From DATFDN01 sp963762525 (GTDB taxonomy: Bacteria > Pseudomonadota > Alphaproteobacteria > Acetobacterales > Acetobacteraceae), in the NCBI GenBank assembly GCA_963762525.1, contig CAVXKT010000002.1, positions 558,001 through 622,000 on the forward strand: DNA of 64,000 nt. Direction: 5' to 3'. Position numbers and translations under genes: made by a program. Each line of letters begins with the position of its first letter. Position 1 is the stretch's first letter. Under the pieces are notes generated by a model. It made no database searches, was not told where the DNA came from, and saw only the letters and a program-made list of their open reading frames with translations. Below are positions 14,501 through 22,045 of the stretch, piece after piece.

Positions 14501-14778
14501 AGGGCGTGATGTTCATCACCATCGAGGACGAGACCGGCATCGCCAACCTGATCGTCTGGCCGAGCGTGTTCGAGCGGCAGCGCCGGCTGGTGCTGTGCGC
14601 CGGCATGATCGCCTGCCACGGCCGGGTGCAGCGCGAGGGCGAGGTGATCCACGTCGTCACCGACCGGCTGGAGGATCTTTCGGATCTCCTGCGCGGCGTC
14701 GGCGAGCCGCGCGATATTTACGTTCCCGACCTTCGGCTCGGTTCCGGCATCAAGGTGCCGACCCGCGACTTCCGCTGA
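11593..14778 (+). pseudogene. imuC: error-prone DNA polymerase ImuC/DnaE2, disrupted by many indels
   Basis: All parts of a DnaE2-type polymerase are present in order but spread over three frames. The PHP domain starts YAELHVTSNYSFLRGASHVEE and continues LGLTDRNTLAGIVRAHQ. The polymerase core has GRGSAANSAVCYVLGIT, PPDIDVDFEHERREEV, HPGGFVLTRDRL, FMKVDVLGLGML and LGVFQIESRAQMSMLPR. The C-terminus has an OB fold (GVMFITIEDETGIANLIVWP) and the family-typical end KVPTRDFR. I count at least a dozen single-base shifts. Almost no substitution-type damage is seen, so consensus error is likely, though recent decay cannot be excluded. ImuC does translesion synthesis with ImuA and ImuB; neither is adjacent here. 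Start: GTG at 11593. Confidence 0.85.
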
Positions 14779-14899
14779 GCCGCCCGCCGGCCGCGGCTTG
14801 CGGCGGCCGGCGGGCTTTGCCATAAAACGGGCGGTTTCGGCGGCGCACAAGACACTTGCGAAATCGGCCTCGCGCGCCCCGGATCGGAAGGAGCGGCGC

Positions 14900-15460
14900 G
14901 TGTTTGACGGTGGACAGCACTTTCCGGCGCTTGTCCTGAACGCGGATTTCCGCCCGTTGTCGTATTTCCCGCTCTCGGTCTGGGCGTGGCAGGATGCGGT
15001 GAAGGCGGTGTTCCTCGACCGCGTCTCGGTGCTCAGCGAATACGAGACCGAGGTCCGCTCGCCGAGCCTGACCATGCGCCTGCCCAGCGTGATCGCGCTC
15101 AAGGACTACATTCCCTCGGCGCGCCGGCCGGCCTTCACCCGGTTCAACGTGTTCCTGCGGGACGGCTTCTCCTGCCAGTATTGCGCCTACCGGCTGCCCA
15201 CCCATGACCTCACGTTCGATCATGTGGTGCCGCGCTCGCGCGGCGGCCGGACCACGTGGGAGAACGTCGTCACCGCCTGCGGGGAATGCAATCTGCGCAA
15301 GGGCTCGCGCCTGCCGCGCGAGTGCGGGATGGCGCCGCGCTGCCACCCGCGCCAGCCCACCACCTGGGAGCTGCAGGACATGGGACGGGGCTTCCCGCCC
15401 AACTACCTGCACGAGAGCTGGCGCGACTATCTCTACTGGGATAGCGAACTGGAGAGCTGA
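14900..15460 (+). CDS. HNH endonuclease
   Basis: A 186-residue protein. The GTG at 14900 preceded by GGAAGGAG (14886-14893) is preferred over an upstream ATG at 14798 because the family starts near the FPALVLNADFRPLSYFPLSV block. The HNH nuclease fold is at about residues 85-140: CQYC, then LTFDHVVPRSRGG, then TWENVVTACGECNLRKG. The two CxxC pairs bind a structural zinc, and His in DHV is the catalytic candidate. This is a widespread chromosomal alphaproteobacterial family of unsettled role. Its TGA lies two bases before cysK, suggesting co-transcription. Confidence 0.85.
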   Translation: MFDGGQHFPALVLNADFRPLSYFPLSVWAWQDAVKAVFLDRVSVLSEYETEVRSPSLTMRLPSVIALKDYIPSARRPAFTRFNVFLRDGFSCQYCAYRLPTHDLTFDHVVPRSRGGRTTWENVVTACGECNLRKGSRLPRECGMAPRCHPRQPTTWELQDMGRGFPPNYLHESWRDYLYWDSELES

Positions 15461-15462
15461 CC

Positions 15463-16462
15463 ATGGAGATCCGCGACGGCTTTCTCGGCAGCATCGGCAA
15501 TACCCCGCTGATCCGGCTGCGGCGCGCCTCCGACGAGACCGGCTGCGAAATCCTGGGCAAGGCCGAGTTCCTCAATCCCGGCGGGTCGGTGAAGGACCGC
15601 GCGGCGCTGGCGATCATCGAGGATGCGGAAGCCGCCGGGCGGCTGCGGCCGGGCGGGACCATCGTCGAGGGCACGGCGGGCAATACCGGGATCGGCCTCG
15701 CGCTGGTGGGCAATGCGCGCGGCTATCGCACCGTGATCGTGATGCCGGAGACGCAGAGCCAGGAGAAGAAGGACTTCCTGCGCCTGATCGGGGCGGATTT
15801 GCGCCTGGTTCCGGCCAAGCCCTATCGCGATCCGGGCAATTACGTCCGCTACTCCGAACGCCTCGCCGCCGAGATGGCCGAGAGCGAGCCGAACGGCGTC
15901 ATCTGGGCGAACCAGTTCGACAACACCGCCAACCGCGAGGGACACCGGCGCACCACCGGGCCGGAGATCTGGGCCGAGACCGGCGGGCGGGTCGATGCCT
16001 TCACCTGCTCGGCCGGCACCGGCGGGACCATCGCCGGGGTGGGCATGGCGCTGAAGGCGCATGATCCGAAGGTGCAGATCGTACATCGCCGACCCGATGG
16101 GCTCGGCCTTCTACAACCACTACACGCGGGGCGAACTGCTCGCCGAGGGCAACTCGATCACCGAGGGCATCGGCAACAGCCGCGTCACCGCCAATCTGGA
16201 AGGCGCGCCGATCGACCGCGCGCTGCGCATTCCCGACGAGGAGGCGCTGCCGGTCATCTTCGATCTGGTGGCGCACGAAGGCCTGGTGCTCGGCGGTTCC
16301 ACCGGCATCAACGTCGCCGCCGCCATCCGGCTGGCGCGCGAGCTGGGCCGGGGGCACACGATCGTGACGATCCTGGCCGACGGCGGCGCGCGCTACCAGT
16401 CGAAGCTGTTCAACCCCGAATTCCTCCGCGAGAAGGGCCTGCCGGTGCCGGAGTGGCTGTAA
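15463..16462 (+). CDS. cysK: cysteine synthase, frameshifted in the middle
   Basis: A PLP-dependent O-acetylserine sulfhydrylase, which makes cysteine from O-acetylserine and sulfide. The ATG at 15463 begins MEIRDGFLGSIGNTPLIRLRR. The lysine that holds PLP is in NPGGSVKDRAA, and EGTAGNTGIGLAL is the asparagine loop. The reading frame shifts near 16081: an extra G (or two lost bases) separates KVQI from YIADPMGSAFYNHY. The remaining frame runs to a normal end (LPVPEWL, stop 16460-16462). Both halves are otherwise intact. It follows the HNH gene directly. Confidence 0.88.
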
Positions 16463-16469
16463 GAGGCTG

Positions 16470-16928
16470 TCAAGCCTCCCCGCGCGTCACCACGACCGAG
16501 CCGGTCTCCAGCAGCGACTTGAGGTTGGAGAGGATCTTCGGCCAGCCGTCCGAGACGGCACCGATGAGTTTGGAGTCGGCGCGGCCGATGCCGTGTGTCA
16601 CGGTCAGTTTGACCGCCTCGCCGGCCGGCTCGAGCTTCATGGTGCAGAGCGACCAGCCTTCCGCCTTCAGCTCCGGCATGAACTCGTGCTGCCAGCGGAT
16701 GACCAGTCGCTTCGCGGGCTCGAATTCGACTATCTCTCCCGTGTCCGCCACCCGACCGTCCGGAAGAATGAGTTTCCAGGCCCCGCCGACCTCCCAACGG
16801 GCCTCGGGGCGAACCCCAAGCCAATATTTCCGGACGAATTCCGGATCCGTCAGGGCCGCCCACAGTTTGTCCGGCGTGGTGCGGATATAGGTTACATAAA
16901 CAAACCGGCTTTCGATTGAGCTACTCAT
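16470..16928 (-). CDS. SRPBCC (AHSA1-like) domain protein
   Basis: A 152-residue START-like protein. It shows the AHSA1/activator pattern: YVTYIRTTPDKLWAALTDPE near the N-terminus, ARWEVGGAWKL in the middle, and SDGWPKILSNLKSLLETG at the C-terminal helix. Such proteins bind hydrophobic ligands. It overlaps the 3' end of the arsR-type gene by 8 bases, so the pair is translationally coupled. ArsR-SRPBCC pairs of this form are common in soil bacteria. Confidence 0.88.
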   Translation of the reverse strand: MSSSIESRFVYVTYIRTTPDKLWAALTDPEFVRKYWLGVRPEARWEVGGAWKLILPDGRVADTGEIVEFEPAKRLVIRWQHEFMPELKAEGWSLCTMKLEPAGEAVKLTVTHGIGRADSKLIGAVSDGWPKILSNLKSLLETGSVVVTRGEA

Positions 16929-17244
16929 CGCGTGGTCCTTCCAGCTTCCTCTTGAGTTCCGAGAGCGCGTGCAGGCGCGGGCGCTCGAATTTCCCGATCC
17001 AGCGCTCGGCGATTTCGTTGATGGGCACGGGGTTGATGAAGTGGAGGCGTTCCCGGCCGCGGCGCATCACCGAGACAAGGTTCGCCTTCTCCAGAACGGC
17101 GAGGTGCTTCGCGACCGCTTGGCGGCTCATGTCGAGGCCCTGGCACAGCGCACCTAGCGTCTGCCCATCGCTCGCGTGCAGCCGATCCAACAGCTCGCGG
17201 CGGCTCGCATCCGCCAGGGCGCGAAAGACGGCATCGTCATCCAT
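16921..17244 (-). CDS. ArsR-family transcriptional regulator
   Basis: A 107-residue winged-helix regulator (FRALADASRRELLDRLHA, LGALCQGLDMSRQAVAKHLAVLEKANLV, then the wing RRGRERLHFI). It lacks the CVC metal-binding box of arsenic sensors, so it belongs to the group paired with SRPBCC proteins. It is the first gene of the pair and sits 13 bases from a 39-bp palindrome that is a good candidate for its own operator, suggesting autorepression. Confidence 0.9.
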   Translation of the reverse strand: MDDDAVFRALADASRRELLDRLHASDGQTLGALCQGLDMSRQAVAKHLAVLEKANLVSVMRRGRERLHFINPVPINEIAERWIGKFERPRLHALSELKRKLEGPRDE

Positions 17245-17256
17245 CCGCTGATAGGC

Positions 17257-17295
17257 AACCGTGAGGTTCCCTCTTATTTAGGGAACTGCACGGTT
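17257..17295. promoter_or_regulatory. 39-bp palindrome upstream of arsR, probable operator
   Basis: Two inverted pairs share one centre at 17276: AACCGTG (17257-17263) with CACGGTT (17289-17295), and GTTCCCT (17266-17272) with AGGGAAC (17280-17286). Fourteen of sixteen positions in each arm pair; only the dinucleotide between the two blocks differs. The AT-rich 7-base centre cttattt would hold a -10-like region. It begins 13 bases before the arsR start codon. A terminator for the upstream GST gene is a less likely reading because no U-tract follows. Confidence 0.7.
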
Positions 17296-17336
17296 CCATG
17301 TCAAGCCGTCACCTTGACCGGGAACCCGGCGCCAAT

Positions 17337-17400
17337 GCACCACCCGGCGCGCTGATGCGCCCGGCGGGTGAGGGTCGGGAAGACTCTGTGGGTGAGGGTC
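17337..17400. repeat. degenerate CCTCACCCGG-type intergenic repeat
   Basis: The stretch contains CACCCGGCGCGC, then GCGCCCGGCGGGTGAGGGTC and a further GGGTGAGGGTC. It is a partial, decayed copy of the element found between gltD and gltB. It lies between the GST gene and the arsR palindrome on the minus-strand operon. Confidence 0.6.
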
Positions 17401-17420
17401 GCCAAGCCGGGCGGTGACGC

Positions 17421-18044
17421 TCAGCTCAGGGCCACCTCGAAGCCGCGCGCCGTTCCCGGCCGCGCCATCATCGCGCGGTACCAGCGATCGACGTTCGGGA
17501 ATTCCGCCAAATCAACTTGGTGGCGCTCATGGCGCCAGGCCCATCCCATGATGGCGAAATCGGCGACCGAGACCGCGCCGGCGACGTATTCGGCCTCGCC
17601 CAGCCGCCGGTTGAGCACGCCGTAGAGCCTTCGTGTCTCCTTTGAATACCGTTCCAGCCCGTAGCGGCGGTCCCGTTCATCCTCCACTTGCAGGAAATGA
17701 TGCACCTGGCCCGGCATCGGGCCGAAGCCGCCCATCTGCCACATCAGCCACTCATAGACCGTAATGCGCGCGCGCCGATCGCGGGGCAGGAATTGTCCGG
17801 TCTTCTCGCCCAAATACAACAGGATGGCGCCCGACTCGAAGACGCTGAGCGGGGCGCCCTCTGGCCCCTCCGGGTCGATAATGGCGGGTATCTTGTTGTT
17901 CGGGCTGATTTTGAGAAATTCCGGCCGGTGCTGCTCGCCCTTGGTGATGTTGACCGTCCGCACCGTATAGGGAAGGCCCATCTCCTCCAGCGCCACGCTG
18001 ATCTTGCGCCCGTTCGGCGTGTTCCAGGTCCACAGCTCGATCAT
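17421..18044 (-). CDS. YfcG-like glutathione S-transferase / disulfide-bond oxidoreductase
   Basis: A 207-residue GST. The N-terminal domain (TPNGRKISVALEEMGLPY, then SPNNKIPAIID and FESGAILLYL) matches the Nu-class YfcG/YghU type, which reduces disulfides with glutathione and uses a Thr/Asn start motif (TPN) instead of Cys or Ser. The C-terminal helical domain ends FPNVDRWYRAMMARP. The ATG overlaps the stop of the nitroreductase gene by four bases, so the two are coupled. Confidence 0.85.
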   Translation of the reverse strand: MIELWTWNTPNGRKISVALEEMGLPYTVRTVNITKGEQHRPEFLKISPNNKIPAIIDPEGPEGAPLSVFESGAILLYLGEKTGQFLPRDRRARITVYEWLMWQMGGFGPMPGQVHHFLQVEDERDRRYGLERYSKETRRLYGVLNRRLGEAEYVAGAVSVADFAIMGWAWRHERHQVDLAEFPNVDRWYRAMMARPGTARGFEVALS

Positions 18045-18616
18045 GCCGGTTCTCCTTCTCGGGACCAGACCGAGACGTGCTCGGCGAGGCCGGGGCGCGG
18101 CGCCGGGGACGGCTCGCCCGCCTCGGTGCCGAGATAGAGGAACGCCACGATGGCGTCGTCCGGCGCCAGTCCGAGCGCCTGCTTCACCGCGCCGTCATAG
18201 GCCGGCGCGCCGGTTTTCCACATCGCCCCGAAGCCGGAGGCCTGCGCCGCCAGCATCACGTTCTCCGCCGCCGCGCCGGCGGCGAGGATTTGCTCGATCT
18301 CGGGGATCTTGTGCCCGTGCCGCAGCTGCGCCGCGGCGACCACGATGACCGGCGCGCGATGCGCCTTGCCGCGCTCGCGCGCCAGCTCCGCCTGCGGCGC
18401 ATCGGGCGCCCGGGCACGCAGCGAATCCGCGAGCAAATCCCCGAATGCCTCGCGCCGCTCCTCGGGGATCACCACGAACCGCCACGGCCGCAGCCGTCCA
18501 TGATCGGGGGCGCGCAGCGCCGCCGAGAGGATCGCGTCGAGCGCCGCGCGGTCGGGTCCGGGCGCGACCAAGCGTGTCGCCGAGTGACGGTTCAGCAGCA
18601 AATCCATGGCCTCCAT
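18041..18616 (-). CDS. nitroreductase family protein (YdjA-like)
   Basis: A 191-residue FMN-dependent nitroreductase, from the ATG at 18616 preceded by GGAGG. The frame is open upstream, but that part is antisense to nagA. Visible family features are LLNRHSATRLVAPGP at the N-terminus, LRAPDHGRLRPWRFVVI for FMN contact, and AAENVMLAAQASGFGAMWKTG. It is close to the small YdjA type. The substrate is unknown. It sits between nagA (28 bases upstream) and the GST gene. Confidence 0.85.
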   Translation of the reverse strand: MEAMDLLLNRHSATRLVAPGPDRAALDAILSAALRAPDHGRLRPWRFVVIPEERREAFGDLLADSLRARAPDAPQAELARERGKAHRAPVIVVAAAQLRHGHKIPEIEQILAAGAAAENVMLAAQASGFGAMWKTGAPAYDGAVKQALGLAPDDAIVAFLYLGTEAGEPSPAPRPGLAEHVSVWSREGEPA

Positions 18617-18644
18617 GCGCGTCCTCCGATCCCTCCCGGGTAAA

Positions 18645-19793
18645 CTACGACCCGCACCGCCGCCCGCAAACCCACACGCCGGACACCGCGACGGCATCGG
18701 TGATCGCCACCATGTCGGCGATCGCCCCCGGGCGCAGCCGGCCCCGATCGGCAAGGCCGAGGAAATCGGCCGGCACCGCGGCGGCCATGCGCAGCGCGTC
18801 GGGCAAGCTCGCCCCCATCAGCGCCATCGCGCCGCGCACGGCCCCCGCCATGTCGAGATGCGCGCCGGCGAGCACGCCGTCCTCGGTCGTCAGCCGGCCG
18901 TCGGCCACGCGGATGTTTCGCCCGTGCAGGCGAAATTCGGCGAGATCGGAGCCGACCGAGGCCATGGCGTCCGTGACCAGCATCAGCCGCTTGCCCACGC
19001 CCAGCCGCGCCAGCCGGAGATTGGCCCCGTGGACGTGGTGGCCGTCGGCGATCACGCCGGCGAAGGCGTCCGAGAGCAGCGCCGCCCCGACCACGCCCGG
19101 ATCGCGCCCGGCAAGCGGTGGCATGGCGTTGAACAGATGCGTAAACCCGCGCGCTCCGGCGTCGAGGGCCGCTCGCACCTGCTCGAACGACGCCGCGCTG
19201 TGGCCGACGGCGACGATGACGCCGGCGGCGACCAGGCGCGCGATCGTCGCCGCACCGACGCATTCGGGGGCGAGCGTCAGCAGCAGCGGACGCGGCGCAT
19301 CGCACAGGAGGCGTATATCCGCTTCCTCGATCGGGCGGATCAGCGCCTCCGGATGGACGCCCTTCCGCGCCGGGTTGAGGAACGGACCTTCAAGATGCAG
19401 CCCGACGACCCCGGGCACGCCCGCGCGTACCGCCTCCGCCGCTTGTCGCATCTTCGCCGGTGTGTCGGTGATCAGCGTCGGCATGATCGACGTGGCGCCG
19501 AAGCGCCGATGCGCCGCGACCATGGTCCGCAGCGTCGCCGCGCTTGGCGCGTCGTTGAACAGCACGCCGCCGCCCCCGTTCACCTGCGCATCGATGAAAC
19601 CGGGCGCCAGGATCAGATCCTTCGCCAGCCGCGTCTCCGGCAGACCGGGCGGGATGGCGTTTCCCGCCACCACATCGCGCACGCGCGGTCCGGCGACCAC
19701 CACCGCCGCATCGGCGAGCATTTCCTCGCCGGTGAAGAGGCGGGCGGCACGCAGGACGAACGGCGATCGGGCGCCCCCCTCCCCCCGGCTCAT
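18645..19793 (-). CDS. nagA: N-acetylglucosamine-6-phosphate deacetylase
   Basis: A 382-residue amidohydrolase-fold enzyme that removes acetate from GlcNAc-6-phosphate in amino sugar recycling. Metal and substrate motifs are visible: PGFIDAQVNGGGGVLFND, GLHLEGPFLNPARKGVH, VAVGHSAAS, THLFNAM, and LVTDAMASVG with the catalytic Asp. The length is normal. The ATG at 19793 overlaps the livH stop (ATGA), so translation is coupled to a transporter permease, which is unusual for nagA. No nagB or nagK is in the window. Confidence 0.92.
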   Translation of the reverse strand: MSRGEGGARSPFVLRAARLFTGEEMLADAAVVVAGPRVRDVVAGNAIPPGLPETRLAKDLILAPGFIDAQVNGGGGVLFNDAPSAATLRTMVAAHRRFGATSIMPTLITDTPAKMRQAAEAVRAGVPGVVGLHLEGPFLNPARKGVHPEALIRPIEEADIRLLCDAPRPLLLTLAPECVGAATIARLVAAGVIVAVGHSAASFEQVRAALDAGARGFTHLFNAMPPLAGRDPGVVGAALLSDAFAGVIADGHHVHGANLRLARLGVGKRLMLVTDAMASVGSDLAEFRLHGRNIRVADGRLTTEDGVLAGAHLDMAGAVRGAMALMGASLPDALRMAAAVPADFLGLADRGRLRPGAIADMVAITDAVAVSGVWVCGRRCGS

Positions 19794-20713
19794 TGCGTGC
19801 GCGGCGGGAACAGCCCGCGCGGGCGGAAGAACAGGACGCAGGCCATCATGGCGTAGATCAGCAGCGAGGCGAGCGCCGGGCCGGCGCCGTCCGCCGTGCT
19901 TTGCGATGCGACCAGCGCCAGCAGCGGGCGCAGGAAGGCGCGTCCGACCGCATCGACGACGCCCACCAGCACGGCGGCGACGAAGCTGCCGCGGATGGAC
20001 CCGATGCCGCCGATCACGATCACCACGAAGGAGAGGATCAGGAAATCGTCGCCCATGCCGGATTCGACGGTGAAGATCGGCCCCGCCATCGCCCCCGACA
20101 GCGCCGCCAGCGCAACGCCGAGGCCGAAGATGAGCGTGTAAAGGAGCGAAATATTGACGCCGAGCGCGCCCACCATGGCGCGGTTCGATGCCCCGGCGCG
20201 GATCAGCGCGCCGATCCGCGTGCGCTCGATCAGCACCGCGAGCCCCAGCGCCACCGCCAGGCCGACGCCGATGATCGCCAGCCGATAGATCGGGTAGGGG
20301 GTGCCGGTGGGCAGCACGACCTTGCCGGCCAGAAAGGGCGGAATTTGCGCGTACAGGGCCGTCGCGCCCCAGACTATGCGCACCGCCTCGTTGAAGAACA
20401 GGATCAAGCCGAACGTCGCCAAGACCTGATCCAGGTGATCGCGCCCGTAGAGCCGGCGAAAGATGCCGAGTTCCAGAACCAGGCCGACCGCGACCGTGCC
20501 GGCCAGCGCCAAGCCCAGGGCGGCGGGGACTGAATGGGATGCGTTGTAGCCCCAGGCGGCGAGATAGGCGCCCACCATGTAAAGCGAGCCATGCGCCAGA
20601 TTGATCAGGTTCATGATCCCGAAGATCAGCGTCAGACCGGCCGCCATCAGGAACAGCGTCATGCCGAACTGAAAGCCGTTCAGGAGCTGGTCGAGCAGGA
20701 GGGAGAGGTGCAT
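19790..20713 (-). CDS. livH: branched-chain amino acid ABC transporter permease, LivH type
   Basis: A permease of about 307 residues with 8 or so hydrophobic segments and the LivH signatures GLTLIFGIMNLINLAHGSLYMVG near the N-terminus and GGIGSIRGSF near the C-terminus. The start is uncertain: ATG 20713 (MHLSLLLDQLLNG) fits the family best, with in-frame starts also at 20731 and 20785. No LivM, LivG, LivF or binding protein lies next to it, so the rest of the transporter must be elsewhere. The family transports many substrates besides amino acids. It heads the minus-strand livH-nagA-nitroreductase-GST set. Confidence 0.85.
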   Translation of the reverse strand: MHLSLLLDQLLNGFQFGMTLFLMAAGLTLIFGIMNLINLAHGSLYMVGAYLAAWGYNASHSVPAALGLALAGTVAVGLVLELGIFRRLYGRDHLDQVLATFGLILFFNEAVRIVWGATALYAQIPPFLAGKVVLPTGTPYPIYRLAIIGVGLAVALGLAVLIERTRIGALIRAGASNRAMVGALGVNISLLYTLIFGLGVALAALSGAMAGPIFTVESGMGDDFLILSFVVIVIGGIGSIRGSFVAAVLVGVVDAVGRAFLRPLLALVASQSTADGAGPALASLLIYAMMACVLFFRPRGLFPPRTQ

Positions 20714-20833
20714 GGGGGCGACCGAGCCCATACCATGCCGGGTTTCGGGGGCACAGGGTGAGCGATGGGCAATAATCACGGCCATCCCGGCGAACCAGAG
20801 ATATTGTATGGTATTACATTCTATTGGTTCCCC

Positions 20834-20914
20834 TTGACATCATAGCGCCTCGTCGATTTAGGTTGCGCCGGAGAACCCAGGTCTGGTTTTCCTTGGAGCC
20901 GAAGGAGTTAGATT
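20834..20914 (+). promoter_or_regulatory. probable promoter and ribosome site of the borosin operon
   Basis: TTGACA at 20834-20839 is a perfect -35 hexamer in an AT-rich stretch. The best -10 candidate is weak (TAGGTT, 20859-20864, 19-base spacer). A strong AAGGAG (20902-20907) lies 7 bases before the precursor ATG at 20915. No operator could be identified. Confidence 0.5.
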
Positions 20915-21133
20915 ATGGCCCGGTCCGATGAAATTGGAGAGGTAACACGGTATCTCTTGTCACTCGTTGAGGACCCCAAAAAGCTGACCGAGTTTAAGCG
21001 CGATCCCGACGCCGCTCTTGAGGCGGCTAGATTATCCGAGGGTGCCATTGCCATGATACGCAGCCAGCGACCGGTGGGAGGAGGCGGGACCACGATCATT
21101 GTCATTGCACTCATTATCATCGTTGTCGCATGA
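20915..21133 (+). CDS. split borosin precursor peptide
   Basis: A 72-residue peptide. Residues 9-50 form an acidic helical leader (VTRYLLSLVEDPKKLTEFKR, then DPDAALEAARLSEGAIAMIR). It resembles the small LigA-like/Nif11-like helical domains that bind the methyltransferase in split borosins. A Gly4 hinge (55-58) precedes a core of almost only Ile, Val, Leu and Ala (TTIIVIALIIIVVA). The core composition is like the Val/Ile-rich cores of omphalotin-type borosins. The stop overlaps the start of the methyltransferase gene (ATGA at 21130-21133). GC is about 50 percent in sampled lines, well below its neighbours. The core could instead be read as a membrane anchor; the coupled methyltransferase makes the RiPP reading stronger. 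Confidence 0.82.
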   Translation: MARSDEIGEVTRYLLSLVEDPKKLTEFKRDPDAALEAARLSEGAIAMIRSQRPVGGGGTTIIVIALIIIVVA

Positions 21134-21969
21134 GTGACGGTACGGCCGATAAGAAAAAAGGATCGCTCACGATCGTCGGCACTGGCATTCAAGCGATAGG
21201 CCATCTCACGTTCGAGGCCAAGGCGAACATCCAGCATGCCGATGCTGTTTTCTATTTGGTCGCCGAGCCAATCGCTGAGCGATATCTCCTGGATATCAAT
21301 CCGGCGGCAAAATCTCTTTTCCATCTTTACGCAAGGGGCAAAGAGCGGATGACGTCGTACCGTGAGATGGTGAGCACGATTTTGAGGCCGGTGCGAATGG
21401 GTCTCCACGTGTGCGCTGCATTTTATGGCCATCCCGGCGTTTTCGTTTTTCCCTCTCACGAGGCCATTCGACAAGCGCGTGAGGAGGGCCACTCCGCTGA
21501 GATGCTGCCCGGGATTTCAGCCGAGGACTGTCTGTTTTCTGATTTGGGTGTGGAGCCCGGGATCCCGGGTTGCCAAAGCTTCGAGGCTACGGATTTCCTG
21601 ATCTGCAAACGTAGGCATGATCCCAGAAGTTCATTGATCCTGTGGCAGATAGGCGTCATCGGGCTCCTTTCGTGGTGGGAGGAAGACTTTGATTATCGAG
21701 CGGGGCTGAGCGTCTTGACCGATATTTTGCTCCAATCATACCCTCGCGAACATATGGTTGTGGTTTACGAGGCGTCCCACCTGCCGGGCGGAGAAGCCCG
21801 TCGCGACGCAATTTCGCTCAAAGATCTACCCGGGACTGAGGTGACCCCGATATCGACGCTATATATCCCGCCCTTTGAGACGGCGGTTCTGGATGAAATT
21901 ATGTTGTCACGACTTGGGATCAACAAGGAGGCGATCCCAAGGATCGAACGAAAACTTCGCCTCGAGTGA
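21130..21969 (+). CDS. borosin peptide backbone alpha-N-methyltransferase (TP-methylase fold)
   Basis: A 279-residue SAM-dependent methyltransferase of the tetrapyrrole-methylase fold, separate from its substrate (split type). It shows LTIVGTGIQAIGHLT for SAM binding, FYGHPGVFVFPSHEAI, AEMLPGISAEDCLFSDLG, and GCQSFEATDFL. All of these parallel the fungal OphMA domain. The catalytic Tyr/Arg/Tyr set of OphMA (Y66, R72, Y76) aligns with the Tyr, Arg and Tyr of LYARGKERMTSY, and Y98 with the Tyr of FYGHPG. The protein would N-methylate amide bonds in the C-terminal core of the 72-residue partner. Sampled GC of 47-58 percent suggests acquisition by transfer. No protease, cyclase or exporter adjoins it. 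Confidence 0.9.
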   Translation: MSDGTADKKKGSLTIVGTGIQAIGHLTFEAKANIQHADAVFYLVAEPIAERYLLDINPAAKSLFHLYARGKERMTSYREMVSTILRPVRMGLHVCAAFYGHPGVFVFPSHEAIRQAREEGHSAEMLPGISAEDCLFSDLGVEPGIPGCQSFEATDFLICKRRHDPRSSLILWQIGVIGLLSWWEEDFDYRAGLSVLTDILLQSYPREHMVVVYEASHLPGGEARRDAISLKDLPGTEVTPISTLYIPPFETAVLDEIMLSRLGINKEAIPRIERKLRLE

Positions 21970-22045
21970 TTGCCGTTGAGAAAGCGGATCTGACGCATGG
22001 GCGCGGCAATGCCTGTACCATGGCGCGTTCGGCACAGAGTGGCTC

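Noticed and set aside
17257..17295. Rho-independent terminator of the GST gene
   Set aside because: The palindrome has no U-tract, lies 126 bases after the GST stop and 13 bases from arsR; an operator fits better.
18445..20073. Long plus-strand open frames opposite nagA and livH
   Set aside because: Ser/Arg/Pro-rich antisense text; the minus-strand genes have catalytic motifs and coupled starts.
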